From positions 1 to 43,717 of the forward strand of contig CAYYFK010000004.1 in assembly GCA_964471565.1 (NCBI GenBank): DNA of 43,717 bases, in the 5' to 3' direction. Within the stretch, counting starts at the first letter, position 1; each line of letters begins with the position of its first letter. Made by a program: the position numbers and the translations under genes. Shown in pieces: positions 8,033-15,071 of the stretch. This DNA comes from JABIBT01 sp964471565. GTDB lineage: Archaea > Nanobdellota > Nanobdellia > SCGC-AAA011-G17 > PNOQ01. The notes beneath the pieces were generated by a model. It was not told the origin of the DNA and did not search any database. It saw only the letters and a program-made list of their open reading frames with translations.

Positions 8033-9835
8033 CTAAAATTTCCCCTTTAATTTTATTCTTGGATAAACCATCAAACTCTTTAACTCATCTAACAATAATT
8101 TAAATGCATAGCTTAATTCAACAGAAGAAACTTTGCTGTTAGAACCACATCTTGGACAAAGAGGTTTATTTTTATATGAATCATAGGTTCCTATAAGTCC
8201 ACATTCTTCACATACATGTACAATGGTCTTATCAGAATCAAACCTTTCTTTTAGTAATAAAGAAGCCCCATGTGCTACTAAACAATCTTTCTCCATCTCC
8301 CCCAATCTTAGTCCTCCACCCATTGCTCTACCTTCAACAGGCTGTCTAGTTAATAATTGGATTCTTCCAGAAGCTCTTGCGTGTAACTTGTTCGCAACCA
8401 TATGCTTCAATTTGAAATAATAAATATTGCCAGTATAAATTTTTGCCTTAAATCTTTCTCCAGTTAAACCATTATAGAAAACTTCAGTACCATCTTCTCT
8501 GAATCCATTCTTCAACAACTCTTTTCTTAATTCATCTTCATTCGGAGTATCAAAGGTAGTTGCATCAATTTGTGCTCCTCTCAACGCACCAACTTTTCCA
8601 GTTAATATTTCCAATAAATGTGAAACAGTCATTCTAGATGGGATACTATGTGGGCTAAAGATAAGGTCTGGCGTTATGCCTTTCTCACTAAATGGCATAT
8701 CTTCATGAGGAACCAACAATCCAATAACTCCTTTCTGTCCATGTCTAGAAGCAAATTTATCCCCTATTTCAGGTATTCTTTGTTCTCTCAATCTCACTTG
8801 TACTAACCTATTACCTTCATCATTTTCTGTTAAGAAAATAGAATCAACAAGTCCTTTATTCCCTTCTCCAACAGCGACGGAACTTTCTCTTCTTGTTGTA
8901 ACCGCAACATTAAATTCATCGGCACCACTCAAGAATCTTGGAGGACTTGTTCTACCAATTAAAACATCATCAGTTCCAATTTTCGCTTCTGGAAAAATAA
9001 TACCATCATCTTCCAAATTTCTATAATCCTTCTCAGATTTATATCCTTTAACTTCAGGATCAGGAATACTTATTTCATCCATCAATCCTCCAGAATATCT
9101 AACCTCGCTTAGTGAGAAGGGTTTGAAAAAAGTAGACCGTGCTAATCCTCTTTGCACACTCCCTTTATTTAAAATAACAGAGTCCTGCATGTTATAACCT
9201 TCATAACTCATAACAGCAATAGTTAAATTTTGTCCAGAAGGATGTTCTTCATAACCAAATGCATCATGCATAAAAGATTTAACAATTGGTTTTTGTGGAT
9301 AATGCAGAATACTTGCATCTGTATCCATTCTCAATAAAAAGTTTGTAGCATATAATCCAAGTGCTTGTTTTTGAATTTTACTACCCCTAATCAATCTTGA
9401 AGATGAACCATAATTAGAATATGGGACTAAAGATGTAACTACCCCCAAAACTGTAACCGGACTAATTTCTAAATGAGTATGTTCTTTTGTTAATTCTTCC
9501 TCATCCATTGCAACCAATGTATTTTCTTCCTCTGCCGCATCAAGATATTCTATTACTCCTTGTTCAACTAAATCTGCCCACTTTTTCTCTCCTGATTTAA
9601 TCTTTTCAATAAGTTCCTCAGTTAATTTAGAAACTCCATTTTCTACTATAATTACTGGTCTTCTTAATCTTCCTTTATTTGTTTCAATTGATATTTCATT
9701 AAATTCTTCATTATAAGATATATTTAACTCTGGAGAAATTGTTCCTTCTCTTCTTTTTTTTCTTATATTATCAACAAACTCTTTAGAATTATCTACAACC
9801 CCCACATATTTTTCATTTAAATAAACATCAACCAT
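8033..9835 (-). CDS. rpoB1: DNA-directed RNA polymerase subunit B' (C-terminal part of B)
   Basis: The C-terminal part of the second-largest subunit, 600 aa. Visible motifs are SYEGYNMQDSVILNK, GDKFASRHGQKG, the EDMPFSEKGITPDLIFSPHS region and a C-terminal zinc ribbon CEECG...CPRCG. These build the NTP-binding wall and the clamp-side contacts with A'. The B subunit is split into B'' and B', as in many Euryarchaeota and in Nanoarchaeum; the split falls 1 bp from the end of rpoB2. Confidence 0.97.
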   Translation of the reverse strand: MVDVYLNEKYVGVVDNSKEFVDNIRKKRREGTISPELNISYNEEFNEISIETNKGRLRRPVIIVENGVSKLTEELIEKIKSGEKKWADLVEQGVIEYLDAAEEENTLVAMDEEELTKEHTHLEISPVTVLGVVTSLVPYSNYGSSSRLIRGSKIQKQALGLYATNFLLRMDTDASILHYPQKPIVKSFMHDAFGYEEHPSGQNLTIAVMSYEGYNMQDSVILNKGSVQRGLARSTFFKPFSLSEVRYSGGLMDEISIPDPEVKGYKSEKDYRNLEDDGIIFPEAKIGTDDVLIGRTSPPRFLSGADEFNVAVTTRRESSVAVGEGNKGLVDSIFLTENDEGNRLVQVRLREQRIPEIGDKFASRHGQKGVIGLLVPHEDMPFSEKGITPDLIFSPHSIPSRMTVSHLLEILTGKVGALRGAQIDATTFDTPNEDELRKELLKNGFREDGTEVFYNGLTGERFKAKIYTGNIYYFKLKHMVANKLHARASGRIQLLTRQPVEGRAMGGGLRLGEMEKDCLVAHGASLLLKERFDSDKTIVHVCEECGLIGTYDSYKNKPLCPRCGSNSKVSSVELSYAFKLLLDELKSLMVYPRIKLKGKF

Positions 9836-9836
9836 T

Positions 9837-11321
9837 TTATATAAGTTTTAGAGATTCTCCTTCAAGTATTTTTTTAATTTTTTCCTCATTACCATTTTTA
9901 GAAATTGTAGACAACAACGATAGATTTTTTCTCAATCCAATTGGGGTACCTTCTGGTGTTTCTACTGGGCACAATCTCCCCCAATGAGTACTATGCAAGG
10001 CTCTTGCATCAAAATTTTCTTGAGAAGAAGTTAACAAACTAACAACTCTCTGTAAATGTGAAATTGTATCAACAGAATTTGTTCTAGCAATATTCTGGCT
10101 TATTCCCGCTCTTCCACCTGGCCAAGTACCCGTAGCCATAGCGCTCTTTATTCTAGAACTCAATAATTGATCTCTTATAATAATTTTTACAGACGTAAAT
10201 TTTCCTCTCTTAACTAATCTTTGAAAATTATATAATATATCCTGAACTAATGCTCTTAAATTAACTCTAAATAAATCATGTAACAAATCTCCACTCATCT
10301 TAAGTTTTTTATTAGAATAATGATCTTGATCAGAAATACGGGCATCACCATTAGAGATGTAAATATATCTTTTTATTAACTTACATAAATGATATGCTTT
10401 ATTCAATCTGTCTTTTGGTGTAGATCCTCCAATATGAGGTAATAAATATCTATCCAACTGTTCAAGTGTTCTCTCCTCAACAAACTCTTTTTGCATCATA
10501 CCTATTCGTTTAGCCAAACTTTCAACAGCTTCTTTTTGATTTTTTAGGTCTACAGAATTGTATAAATTAACTAAAATATCGTCAGTTTGTTTATCTGAAC
10601 CAATCATCTCCATTATAGTTTGATCCTTAACTAATCCCAAGGATTTTATAACTTCAATAATTGGAACTCTCTGGAACCTAGCAAAACTAAGATTAATAAT
10701 TCCTTCTTTCATTTGTTCAATTGTATGAGGTATCCTATAATTCTCTCTCTCAGAAAATAATTTTCCAACAAAGGGGCTTGGTCCAGTTGCTGCCTTTTTA
10801 ACAAAAAACTTATTTGAAGCTAAATCTTCGACAGTAATTAAAACTCTCTCATTTCCATTTAGAATAAAATATCCGCCAGTATCTGCAGGGTCCTCTCCAT
10901 TTTTAACCAAATCTTCCTTCTTAAGACCATTCAAATGGCAATACTTTGACCTTAGCATAATTGGCATTTTTCCAACTTGTAATGTAAATAATTCTCTTTG
11001 GATATCATTAATATATGTGGCAACTTCCATAAATATTGGAGCAGAATAAGTTAGCTTTCTCAATCTTGCTTCCATTGGGTAAATATTTCTTTTAGATCCA
11101 TCAGCCTCAGTTATTTCTGGTTTGCCAACTTTAATTTTATTAAATTTAATTTTAAAATTCTCAAATTCCTGAGGGATAATTGTAGGGACTATTTCTCCCA
11201 TCTCGTCTATAATTCTTTGTAGCTCTTTATCTAAGAAATTATTAAAGGAATTAATATTAGATTCAACTAAAGAATAATCTTTAAAATAATTCTTAATTAT
11301 ATCTTTATATCCCTTAACCAT
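9837..11321 (-). CDS. rpoB2: DNA-directed RNA polymerase subunit B'' (N-terminal part of B)
   Basis: The N-terminal part of the second subunit, 494 aa: protrusion and lobe with FILNGNERVLI, the SDQDHYSNKKLKMSGDLL segment, TGTWPGGRAGISQNIARTN and the fork-loop region HSTHWGRLCPVETPEGTPIG near the C-terminus. It overlaps the end of rpoH by 8 bp. Confidence 0.97.
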   Translation of the reverse strand: MVKGYKDIIKNYFKDYSLVESNINSFNNFLDKELQRIIDEMGEIVPTIIPQEFENFKIKFNKIKVGKPEITEADGSKRNIYPMEARLRKLTYSAPIFMEVATYINDIQRELFTLQVGKMPIMLRSKYCHLNGLKKEDLVKNGEDPADTGGYFILNGNERVLITVEDLASNKFFVKKAATGPSPFVGKLFSERENYRIPHTIEQMKEGIINLSFARFQRVPIIEVIKSLGLVKDQTIMEMIGSDKQTDDILVNLYNSVDLKNQKEAVESLAKRIGMMQKEFVEERTLEQLDRYLLPHIGGSTPKDRLNKAYHLCKLIKRYIYISNGDARISDQDHYSNKKLKMSGDLLHDLFRVNLRALVQDILYNFQRLVKRGKFTSVKIIIRDQLLSSRIKSAMATGTWPGGRAGISQNIARTNSVDTISHLQRVVSLLTSSQENFDARALHSTHWGRLCPVETPEGTPIGLRKNLSLLSTISKNGNEEKIKKILEGESLKLI

Positions 11322-11556
11322 GAACGACCACCCTGAAAAATTCTTGTTTTATATTAGTAGGACTATCTCTAATTATTTTTATAACATCGCCAATCTCTGC
11401 CTTCAAAGACTCTATTGCAGGATCGCTTTGTAGAATAACTGGCAATTGATTTAATTTTATATTATATTCTTCCAAAACAGAATTCGTCTCTTCTTCTGTC
11501 AACCTTATATGCTCGGGCACTAAGGAATGTTTTGTAATATTAAATTCTTCTGCCAT
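11314..11556 (-). CDS. rpoH: DNA-directed RNA polymerase subunit H
   Basis: The 80-aa Rpb5-like subunit of archaeal RNA polymerase: N-terminal ITKHSLVPEHIRLTEEE and the QLPVILQSDPAIESLKAEIGD core that contacts the jaw. It is the first protein gene of the operon. The start codon lies only 14 bp after the 3' end of tRNA-Lys, and there is no TATA-like box in between, so it is probably carried on the same primary transcript as the tRNAs. Confidence 0.97.
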   Translation of the reverse strand: MAEEFNITKHSLVPEHIRLTEEETNSVLEEYNIKLNQLPVILQSDPAIESLKAEIGDVIKIIRDSPTNIKQEFFRVVVHG

Positions 11557-11570
11557 TTTTATTTATTGGA

Positions 11571-11675
11571 TGGACCGGACGGGACTTTCAACGCATTTCC
11601 CATTCGAAACACATGTTTGAACCCGCGACCCCTTGGTTAAAAGCCAAGTGCTCTACCAAGCTGAGCTACCAGTCC
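11571..11675 (-). tRNA. tRNA-Lys (UUU), with a T-loop intron
   Basis: On the minus strand the acceptor GGACTGG pairs with CCGGTCC (one G-T), the D arm is GCTC/GAGC, and the anticodon arm is CTTGG-CTTTTAA-CCAAG with anticodon TTT. The T stem GCGGG/CCCGT is interrupted by extra sequence inside its loop. Removing 31 nt (11585-11615) leaves a canonical TTCAAAT T-loop and a normal 74-nt tRNA with A73; CCA is not encoded. No intron is present in the anticodon loop. Confidence 0.93.
11585..11615 (-). other. T-loop intron (31 nt) of tRNA-Lys with a BHB motif
   Basis: The pre-tRNA folds into a textbook bulge-helix-bulge: outer helix = T stem GCGGG/CCCGT; central helix TTCA/TGAA (4 bp); 3-nt bulges AAC and AGT; inner intron helix ATGTGTTTC/GAAATGCGT (9 bp with wobbles) capped by GAATGG. 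Cutting between the second and third base of each bulge joins TTCAAA to T and restores the universal T-loop. This is position 59/60, not the usual 37/38. Confidence 0.88.
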
Positions 11676-11684
11676 ATCTTGTTT

Positions 11685-11699
11685 TAGCAAATGTTGCTA
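11685..11699 (-). other. small hairpin in the tRNA-Asp to tRNA-Lys spacer
   Basis: TAGCAA and TTGCTA form a 6-bp stem with a 3-nt loop in the 24-nt spacer between the two tRNAs. It may help processing by RNase Z or RNase P, or simply be chance; no T-run follows, so it is not a terminator. Confidence 0.4.
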
Positions 11700-11772
11700 C
11701 GCCCTGACCGGGATTCGAACCCGGGTCGCAGCCTCGACAGGGCTGCATGATAACCAACTACACTATCAGGGC
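11700..11772 (-). tRNA. tRNA-Asp (GUC)
   Basis: A complete intron-free cloverleaf on the minus strand: acceptor GCCCTGA/TCAGGGC, anticodon arm CAGCC-CTGTCGA-GGCTG with anticodon GTC, T arm CCGGG-TTCGAAT-CCCGG, discriminator G73 as expected for Asp. It lies upstream of tRNA-Lys with a 24-nt spacer and probably shares its transcript. Confidence 0.96.
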
Positions 11773-11874
11773 ATAGTTCCCACTAAATCATCAATGAAAT
11801 TGTCGTTAATTTTTAGAGACGGCCATCTTTGTTTTCAGAGAGAATCTTTGCTGTAATTTTAGGGCAAACAAGTC

Positions 11875-11884
11875 GTTTATAAAC
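11875..11884 (-). promoter_or_regulatory. TATA-like box upstream of tRNA-Asp/tRNA-Lys/rpo genes
   Basis: The palindrome GTTTATAAAC is the only good TATA-like sequence between tRNA-Tyr and rpoH. A start about 25 nt downstream would give a leader of roughly 75-80 nt before tRNA-Asp. Being palindromic, it does not fix the direction alone; the gene order suggests the minus strand. Confidence 0.45.
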
Positions 11885-11910
11885 TTTTTGGTTTTATCGA
11901 AGAAAAGAAA

Positions 11911-12035
11911 TCCCGTCACCCGGATTTGAACCGGGAACCTCTCGGGTACGGCTAGCATATATTTCACATCCAGCCACAATGACCAAATCCAATATGCATC
12001 TACAGCCGAACGCTCTGCCGTTGAGCTATGACGGG
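11911..12035 (-). tRNA. tRNA-Tyr (GUA), with an anticodon-loop intron
   Basis: The acceptor CCCGTCA/TGACGGG has the C1-G72 pair that marks archaeal tRNA-Tyr. The D arm is GCTC/GAGC, the T arm CCCGG-TTCAAAT-CCGGG, with A73. After removing a 53-nt intron, the anticodon arm is TTCGG-CTGTAGC-CCGAG with anticodon GTA and G37. A TATA-like box at 12060-12068 sits about 25-30 nt upstream. Confidence 0.93.
11947..11999 (-). other. canonical 37/38 intron (53 nt) of tRNA-Tyr
   Basis: The intron follows G37 and ends before C38. An inner helix GCATAT/ATATGC is clear, and the central helix CTGT/GCCG has one mismatch, so the BHB is slightly relaxed (bulges AGA and TAC). Boundaries were chosen because they give a 7-nt anticodon loop, a paired stem and a 5-nt variable region. 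Confidence 0.75.
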
Positions 12036-12059
12036 TTAAGAAAAAAAGACTCAAATTAA

Positions 12060-12068
12060 TTTATAAAA
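12060..12068 (-). promoter_or_regulatory. TATA-like box for tRNA-Tyr
   Basis: On the minus strand TTTTATAAA lies 25-33 nt before the 5' end of tRNA-Tyr. Confidence 0.6.
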
Positions 12069-12075
12069 CTAACGA

Positions 12076-13467
12076 TTAATTGAAAATGTCTGCTCTATTA
12101 GATTTAACAAAAATAGGCCTACCTCTTCTTAGATATTTAGCAATTGCTGGGGGTGCACTCCTAATAATATGGGGTTTATACCTTATAGTATATTGAAGTA
12201 AAACCTCCTCTCTTTTCCCTATATTCCTTACATTCCATACAACTTTCGCAGACTTCCCAGATTCAGACTTAATAATATCTGGATTATGTACTCCAAAATT
12301 ATTAATTTTTTCTATTCTTCCACTAAGTCTATCCATAACTTTTATGTTATAGATTTTTTTCAGAGTTTTATTCTTTAATGATAAAACTACATTTAAACTA
12401 TAATACCCATCATTATCTTTTCTGATTGAGATAATTTTTTTCTCCAAGGATATATCTCTTTTCAAAAAGTAATATAATAATAAGAAAAACAGTATTGCCA
12501 AAACAACTGCCAAAGAAAACCACCTATAATTAGTTTCAACAATAATTGTTTTAGTTTGATCTGGTTCTAAATCAAAATTCCAACTTAATATATAATATGA
12601 GTCTTCCTTAGTTATTGAATCTGGAGCGGGATTTGTTGACGTAAAAAATTTCTCAAAAAAAGTCAATCTCTTCATATAATTCTCATGACTTATTGTATTT
12701 CCTGTATTTGTTCTTATAATTGTTTCTTTATCATACAAAATACTTTCTTCGGGAGCACCAACTCCACTTACATCAGTAAAGTAGCCAATATTAATAGTAT
12801 TTTCTTTTTCAAGTACCAACTCTCCTCCACGATAAAAATCAAAATAAATTACATTGTCTCCCTCATTAACAACTCCATCAAATTCAACGGGGAGTTCTAG
12901 TTCAATAGTTTCATACGGACGAATACTAAATTCTTCTTCAATATCAAAATAAGCACTATGAAAATCTAGTGTTAAATTATTAATTGTTAAATCATAATTA
13001 TTTCTAATATTAACTCTAAATAAATTCTCCTTATTTGGATTGATATTTTCCGAAGAATCAAATTCTACAGAAATAGCTTGATCATAGCTAACAACATGGA
13101 TCTCAAATAGCTGACTTGTTTCAATAGTCTCATTACTAATGGATTGTACAGTTAGCAAAATTCCATAATCTCCTGGCTCCTTATCTGAAAAAGGTTCAAA
13201 AAAAAGTTGAACAGACTCAAATCCTGCTTGATTAATAGTCACAATATCACTATCTAAATTCCAATCCCAATATACAACTGGTTTTAATATTCTAAAACTG
13301 TCTTGAAAATCTTGATTATTTCTAATCTTAAAATAAAATTCTGCAGATTCATCTGGTAAGATTGTATCTTTTATTGCATTAACCTCTGTTTCTATAGGAT
13401 CTATAGCAAAAACCTGAGAGCTAAACAAAAATAAGAATATAATGCCAAAAATCACTCCTTTATTCAT
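12076..13467 (-). CDS. membrane-anchored protein with secreted beta-rich domains
   Basis: 463 aa. An N-terminal signal peptide (hydrophobic GIIFLFLFSSQVFA, then a likely cut before IDPIE) leads into about 300 residues of beta-sandwich-like sequence typical of archaeal surface proteins with CARDB/NEW3-like repeats (FYFKIRNNQDFQDSFRI, LFRVNIRNNYDLTINNL). One strong membrane segment (LAVVLAILFFLLLYYFL) lies around residues 325-345, followed by a basic cytoplasmic-side region of about 120 residues. The function is unknown; a surface or envelope structural role is inferred. A TATA-like box lies 22-29 nt before the ATG. Confidence 0.75.
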   Translation of the reverse strand: MNKGVIFGIIFLFLFSSQVFAIDPIETEVNAIKDTILPDESAEFYFKIRNNQDFQDSFRILKPVVYWDWNLDSDIVTINQAGFESVQLFFEPFSDKEPGDYGILLTVQSISNETIETSQLFEIHVVSYDQAISVEFDSSENINPNKENLFRVNIRNNYDLTINNLTLDFHSAYFDIEEEFSIRPYETIELELPVEFDGVVNEGDNVIYFDFYRGGELVLEKENTINIGYFTDVSGVGAPEESILYDKETIIRTNTGNTISHENYMKRLTFFEKFFTSTNPAPDSITKEDSYYILSWNFDLEPDQTKTIIVETNYRWFSLAVVLAILFFLLLYYFLKRDISLEKKIISIRKDNDGYYSLNVVLSLKNKTLKKIYNIKVMDRLSGRIEKINNFGVHNPDIIKSESGKSAKVVWNVRNIGKREEVLLQYTIRYKPHIIRSAPPAIAKYLRRGRPIFVKSNRADIFN

Positions 13468-13488
13468 GAACGGGGGAACTAACCGAGA

Positions 13489-13496
13489 TATTTAAA
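13489..13496 (-). promoter_or_regulatory. TATA-like box for the membrane-anchored protein gene
   Basis: On the minus strand TTTAAATA lies 22-29 nt before the ATG at 13467; a leaderless transcript is likely. It is divergent from the csp promoter. Confidence 0.6.
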
Positions 13497-13514
13497 CTTT
13501 TTCATAACCAAAGG

Positions 13515-13523
13515 CTTATAAAT
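13515..13523 (+). promoter_or_regulatory. TATA-like box for the cold-shock gene
   Basis: CTTATAAAT lies about 75 nt before the ATG, so transcription should start near 13545-13550 and give a leader of about 50 nt, unlike the leaderless neighbours. Confidence 0.6.
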
Positions 13524-13547
13524 TATATATTTCCCCTTAAATTTCAA

Positions 13548-13585
13548 TCTAGAGTGTCTAGACAAAAAATTCTAGCAGTTCTAGG
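13548..13585 (+). promoter_or_regulatory. CTAG-rich structured leader or operator of the cold-shock gene
   Basis: TCTAGA-GTG-TCTAGA forms an inverted (and direct) repeat starting at the predicted transcription start. A second pair, TTCTAG-CAG-TTCTAG, follows. CTAG thus occurs four times in 37 bp with spacings of 9, 14 and 9. Then an AGGAG Shine-Dalgarno (13583-13587) precedes the ATG at 13597. It may be an RNA fold that senses temperature or Csp protein, or a DNA operator at the start site; the sequence alone does not decide. Confidence 0.5.
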
Positions 13586-13596
13586 AGAGTAACAAA

Positions 13597-13929
13597 ATGG
13601 AAGGAAAAGTTAAATGGTTTAACAAAAGAAAAGGCTTTGGCTTTATCGAAGGAGAAGACGGTGTAGATTATTTTGTACACTTTACAGCACTTGATAAAGG
13701 CACATTTATTAGAGAAGAAGATAGAGTATCTTTTGATGTAGCAGATACAGACAAAGGAAAACAAGCTCAAAATGTTGTTTTGCTTCAAAAAGGAAGTGAA
13801 ATAGCAAAAGAAGAACCACAAGAATCTGAAGAAGTGGAAAGTGAATCTGAAGAATCTGAGGAAGTGCCTAAGGAAGAACAAAACGAATCCGAAGAAACTG
13901 AAGAAGAGCAAGAAACTAAAGAAGAATAA
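13597..13929 (+). CDS. csp: cold-shock domain protein with a long acidic tail
   Basis: Residues 1 to about 66 are a complete CspA-type cold-shock domain: GKVKWFNKRKGFGFI with RNP1 (KGFGFI) and RNP2 (VDYFVHF). The domain binds single-stranded RNA or DNA and acts as an RNA chaperone. Residues from about 67 to 110 are a tail almost wholly of Glu, Ser and a few Lys (EESEEVESESEESEE), which is not part of the standard bacterial protein. The tail may tune nucleic-acid binding or dissociation. Cold-shock domains are uncommon in archaea and often look bacterial in origin. It converges with another Glu-rich gene at 14036. Confidence 0.93.
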   Translation: MEGKVKWFNKRKGFGFIEGEDGVDYFVHFTALDKGTFIREEDRVSFDVADTDKGKQAQNVVLLQKGSEIAKEEPQESEEVESESEESEEVPKEEQNESEETEEEQETKEE

Positions 13930-14009
13930 ATTTCAAAATATTTATCTAATTTCTTTTTATTTTTTCAATATTTATACTTAGAACTAAAAATTATTATAAA
14001 AAAAGTTTA

Positions 14010-14027
14010 GGTAAGGAAAGCCTTACC
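14010..14027. terminator. bidirectional hairpin terminator
   Basis: GGTAAGG-AAAG-CCTTACC, a perfect 7-bp stem with a 4-nt loop, lies between two converging genes. An A-run (about 14000-14004) lies before it and T-rich sequence (CACTTTTATTTATT) after it, so both strands show a stem followed by U-rich RNA. Confidence 0.6.
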
Positions 14028-14035
14028 ACTTTTAT

Positions 14036-14443
14036 TTATTCTGCGTCTTCTGTATCTTCTTTTAGCTTTTCATACTCTTCTTCAGTTGTTTCTTCAGCTT
14101 CATCTTCAGAAGTTTCTTCAGCAGGTTTTTCTTCCTCTTCAGATTCCTCTCCTTCTTCTGATTCTTCAGCATTATCTTCGGAAGACTCTTCTTCAGATTC
14201 TTCTTCTGTTGTCTCTTCAGCTTCAGGTTCTTCCTCAGTTGTTTCTTCTTCTTGAGTCTCTTCNNNNNNNNNNNNNNNNNNNNNNNNNNNNNNNNNNNNN
14301 NNNNNNNNNNNNNNNNNNNNNNNNNNNNNNNNNNNNNNNNNNNNNNNNNNNNNNNNNNNNNNNGTCTCTTCAGCTTCAGGTTCTTCCTCAGTTGTTTCTT
14401 CTTCTTGAGTCTCTTCTTCTACATTTTGATTTTCTTCTTCCAT
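14036..14443 (-). CDS. acidic low-complexity Glu/Thr repeat protein (assembly gap inside)
   Basis: As written it is 135 codons with about a third unknown because of 100 Ns. The known parts are almost entirely Glu with Thr, Ser, Pro, Ala and Asp (ETQEEETTEEEPEAEE). No fold was recognised; it resembles disordered acidic proteins. The two gap edges carry the same 53 bp, so the true protein may be only about 84 aa. A strong Shine-Dalgarno (GGAGGAA, 14451-14457) lies 7 nt before the ATG. It follows the cyclophilin lipoprotein gene by 32 bp and probably shares its transcript. Confidence 0.7.
   Translation of the reverse strand: MEEENQNVEEETQEEETTEEEPEAEEXXXXXXXXXXXXXXXXXXXXXXXXXXXXXXXXXXEETQEEETTEEEPEAEETTEEESEEESSEDNAEESEEGEESEEEEKPAEETSEDEAEETTEEEYEKLKEDTEDAE
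14211..14263 (-). repeat. 53-bp direct repeat, left copy at the gap edge
   Basis: This is identical to 14364-14416. It is the last 53 bp before the N run. The distance between copies (153 bp) is a multiple of three, so the reading frame is kept. Confidence 0.9.
14264..14363. other. assembly gap (exactly 100 N)
   Basis: A run of 100 Ns, the usual scaffold placeholder of unknown size, inside the acidic repeat gene. Confidence 0.98.
14364..14416 (-). repeat. 53-bp direct repeat, right copy at the gap edge
   Basis: This is identical to 14211-14263 and begins at the first base after the N run, as two overlapping contig ends would. Confidence 0.9.
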
Positions 14444-14450
14444 TTGTAAA

Positions 14451-14457
14451 TTCCTCC
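14451..14457 (-). promoter_or_regulatory. strong Shine-Dalgarno for the acidic repeat gene
   Basis: On the minus strand GGAGGAA lies 7 nt before the ATG at 14443. This decides the start and shows SD-led initiation for an internal operon gene. Confidence 0.65.
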
Positions 14458-14475
14458 GTTTAAATTTATGAATAT

Positions 14476-15021
14476 TTATCCTATAAAAACCTTTTCCATC
14501 ACTACAGGGTTAACAGGTTTATCCATATTGCCAGTTTGAACTTTTCCTATCTTATCAATAACTTCAATTCCTTCAATTACTTCACCAAAAACACTATGAT
14601 GCCCATCTAACCAAGGAGTTGCAGCAAGAGTTATAAAAAATTGGCTTCCTCCAGTATTAGGTCCCGCATTCGCCATAGATAATATGCCTTTTTTACTATG
14701 TGTCAATTCTGGGTGAAATTCATCATTAATATTATATCCTGGTCCACCGGTTCCATCCCCATTAGGATCTCCACCCTGTATCATAAAGCCGCTTATTACT
14801 CTATGAAAGACAAGACCATCATAAAATCCATCATTTACTAATTTCTTAAAATTATCAGTTGTCACAGGAGCTTTTTCATCATACAATCTAACTTTAAAGT
14901 TTCCCTGGTTTGTTTCAAAATTCACTACTGTTTCCATTTTTGTACATCCGGTCAGAAAAATTAATCCTGACAACAAAGCGATAAAAACAATGCCCCCACA
15001 TACTCTTTTCATAGTTTCCAA
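14476..15021 (-). CDS. cyclophilin-type peptidyl-prolyl isomerase, lipoprotein
   Basis: A signal peptide with a lipobox (SGLIFLTGC, Cys about residue 26) is followed by a complete single-domain cyclophilin: FKKLVNDGFYDGLVFHRVI with the catalytic Arg, GFMIQGGDP, SQFFITLAATPWLDGHHSVFG. It should isomerise Xaa-Pro bonds on the outer face of the membrane, tethered by a lipid on the Cys. The layout matches bacterial surface PPIases, and an Lgt gene is present at 40664 to lipidate it. ATG start. Confidence 0.93.
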   Translation of the reverse strand: METMKRVCGGIVFIALLSGLIFLTGCTKMETVVNFETNQGNFKVRLYDEKAPVTTDNFKKLVNDGFYDGLVFHRVISGFMIQGGDPNGDGTGGPGYNINDEFHPELTHSKKGILSMANAGPNTGGSQFFITLAATPWLDGHHSVFGEVIEGIEVIDKIGKVQTGNMDKPVNPVVMEKVFIG

Positions 15022-15071
15022 GATTTTATATTATTTATAAAATTATCTATTCATAAACATAACAATTAAAT

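Noticed and set aside
11806..12054. 82-aa open frame on the minus strand
   Set aside because: It covers tRNA-Tyr and its intron and has no protein-like composition.
14086..14463. Leu/Phe-rich open frames on the plus strand
   Set aside because: They are antisense to the acidic Glu repeat gene; Glu codons read as Leu, Phe and Ser on the other strand.
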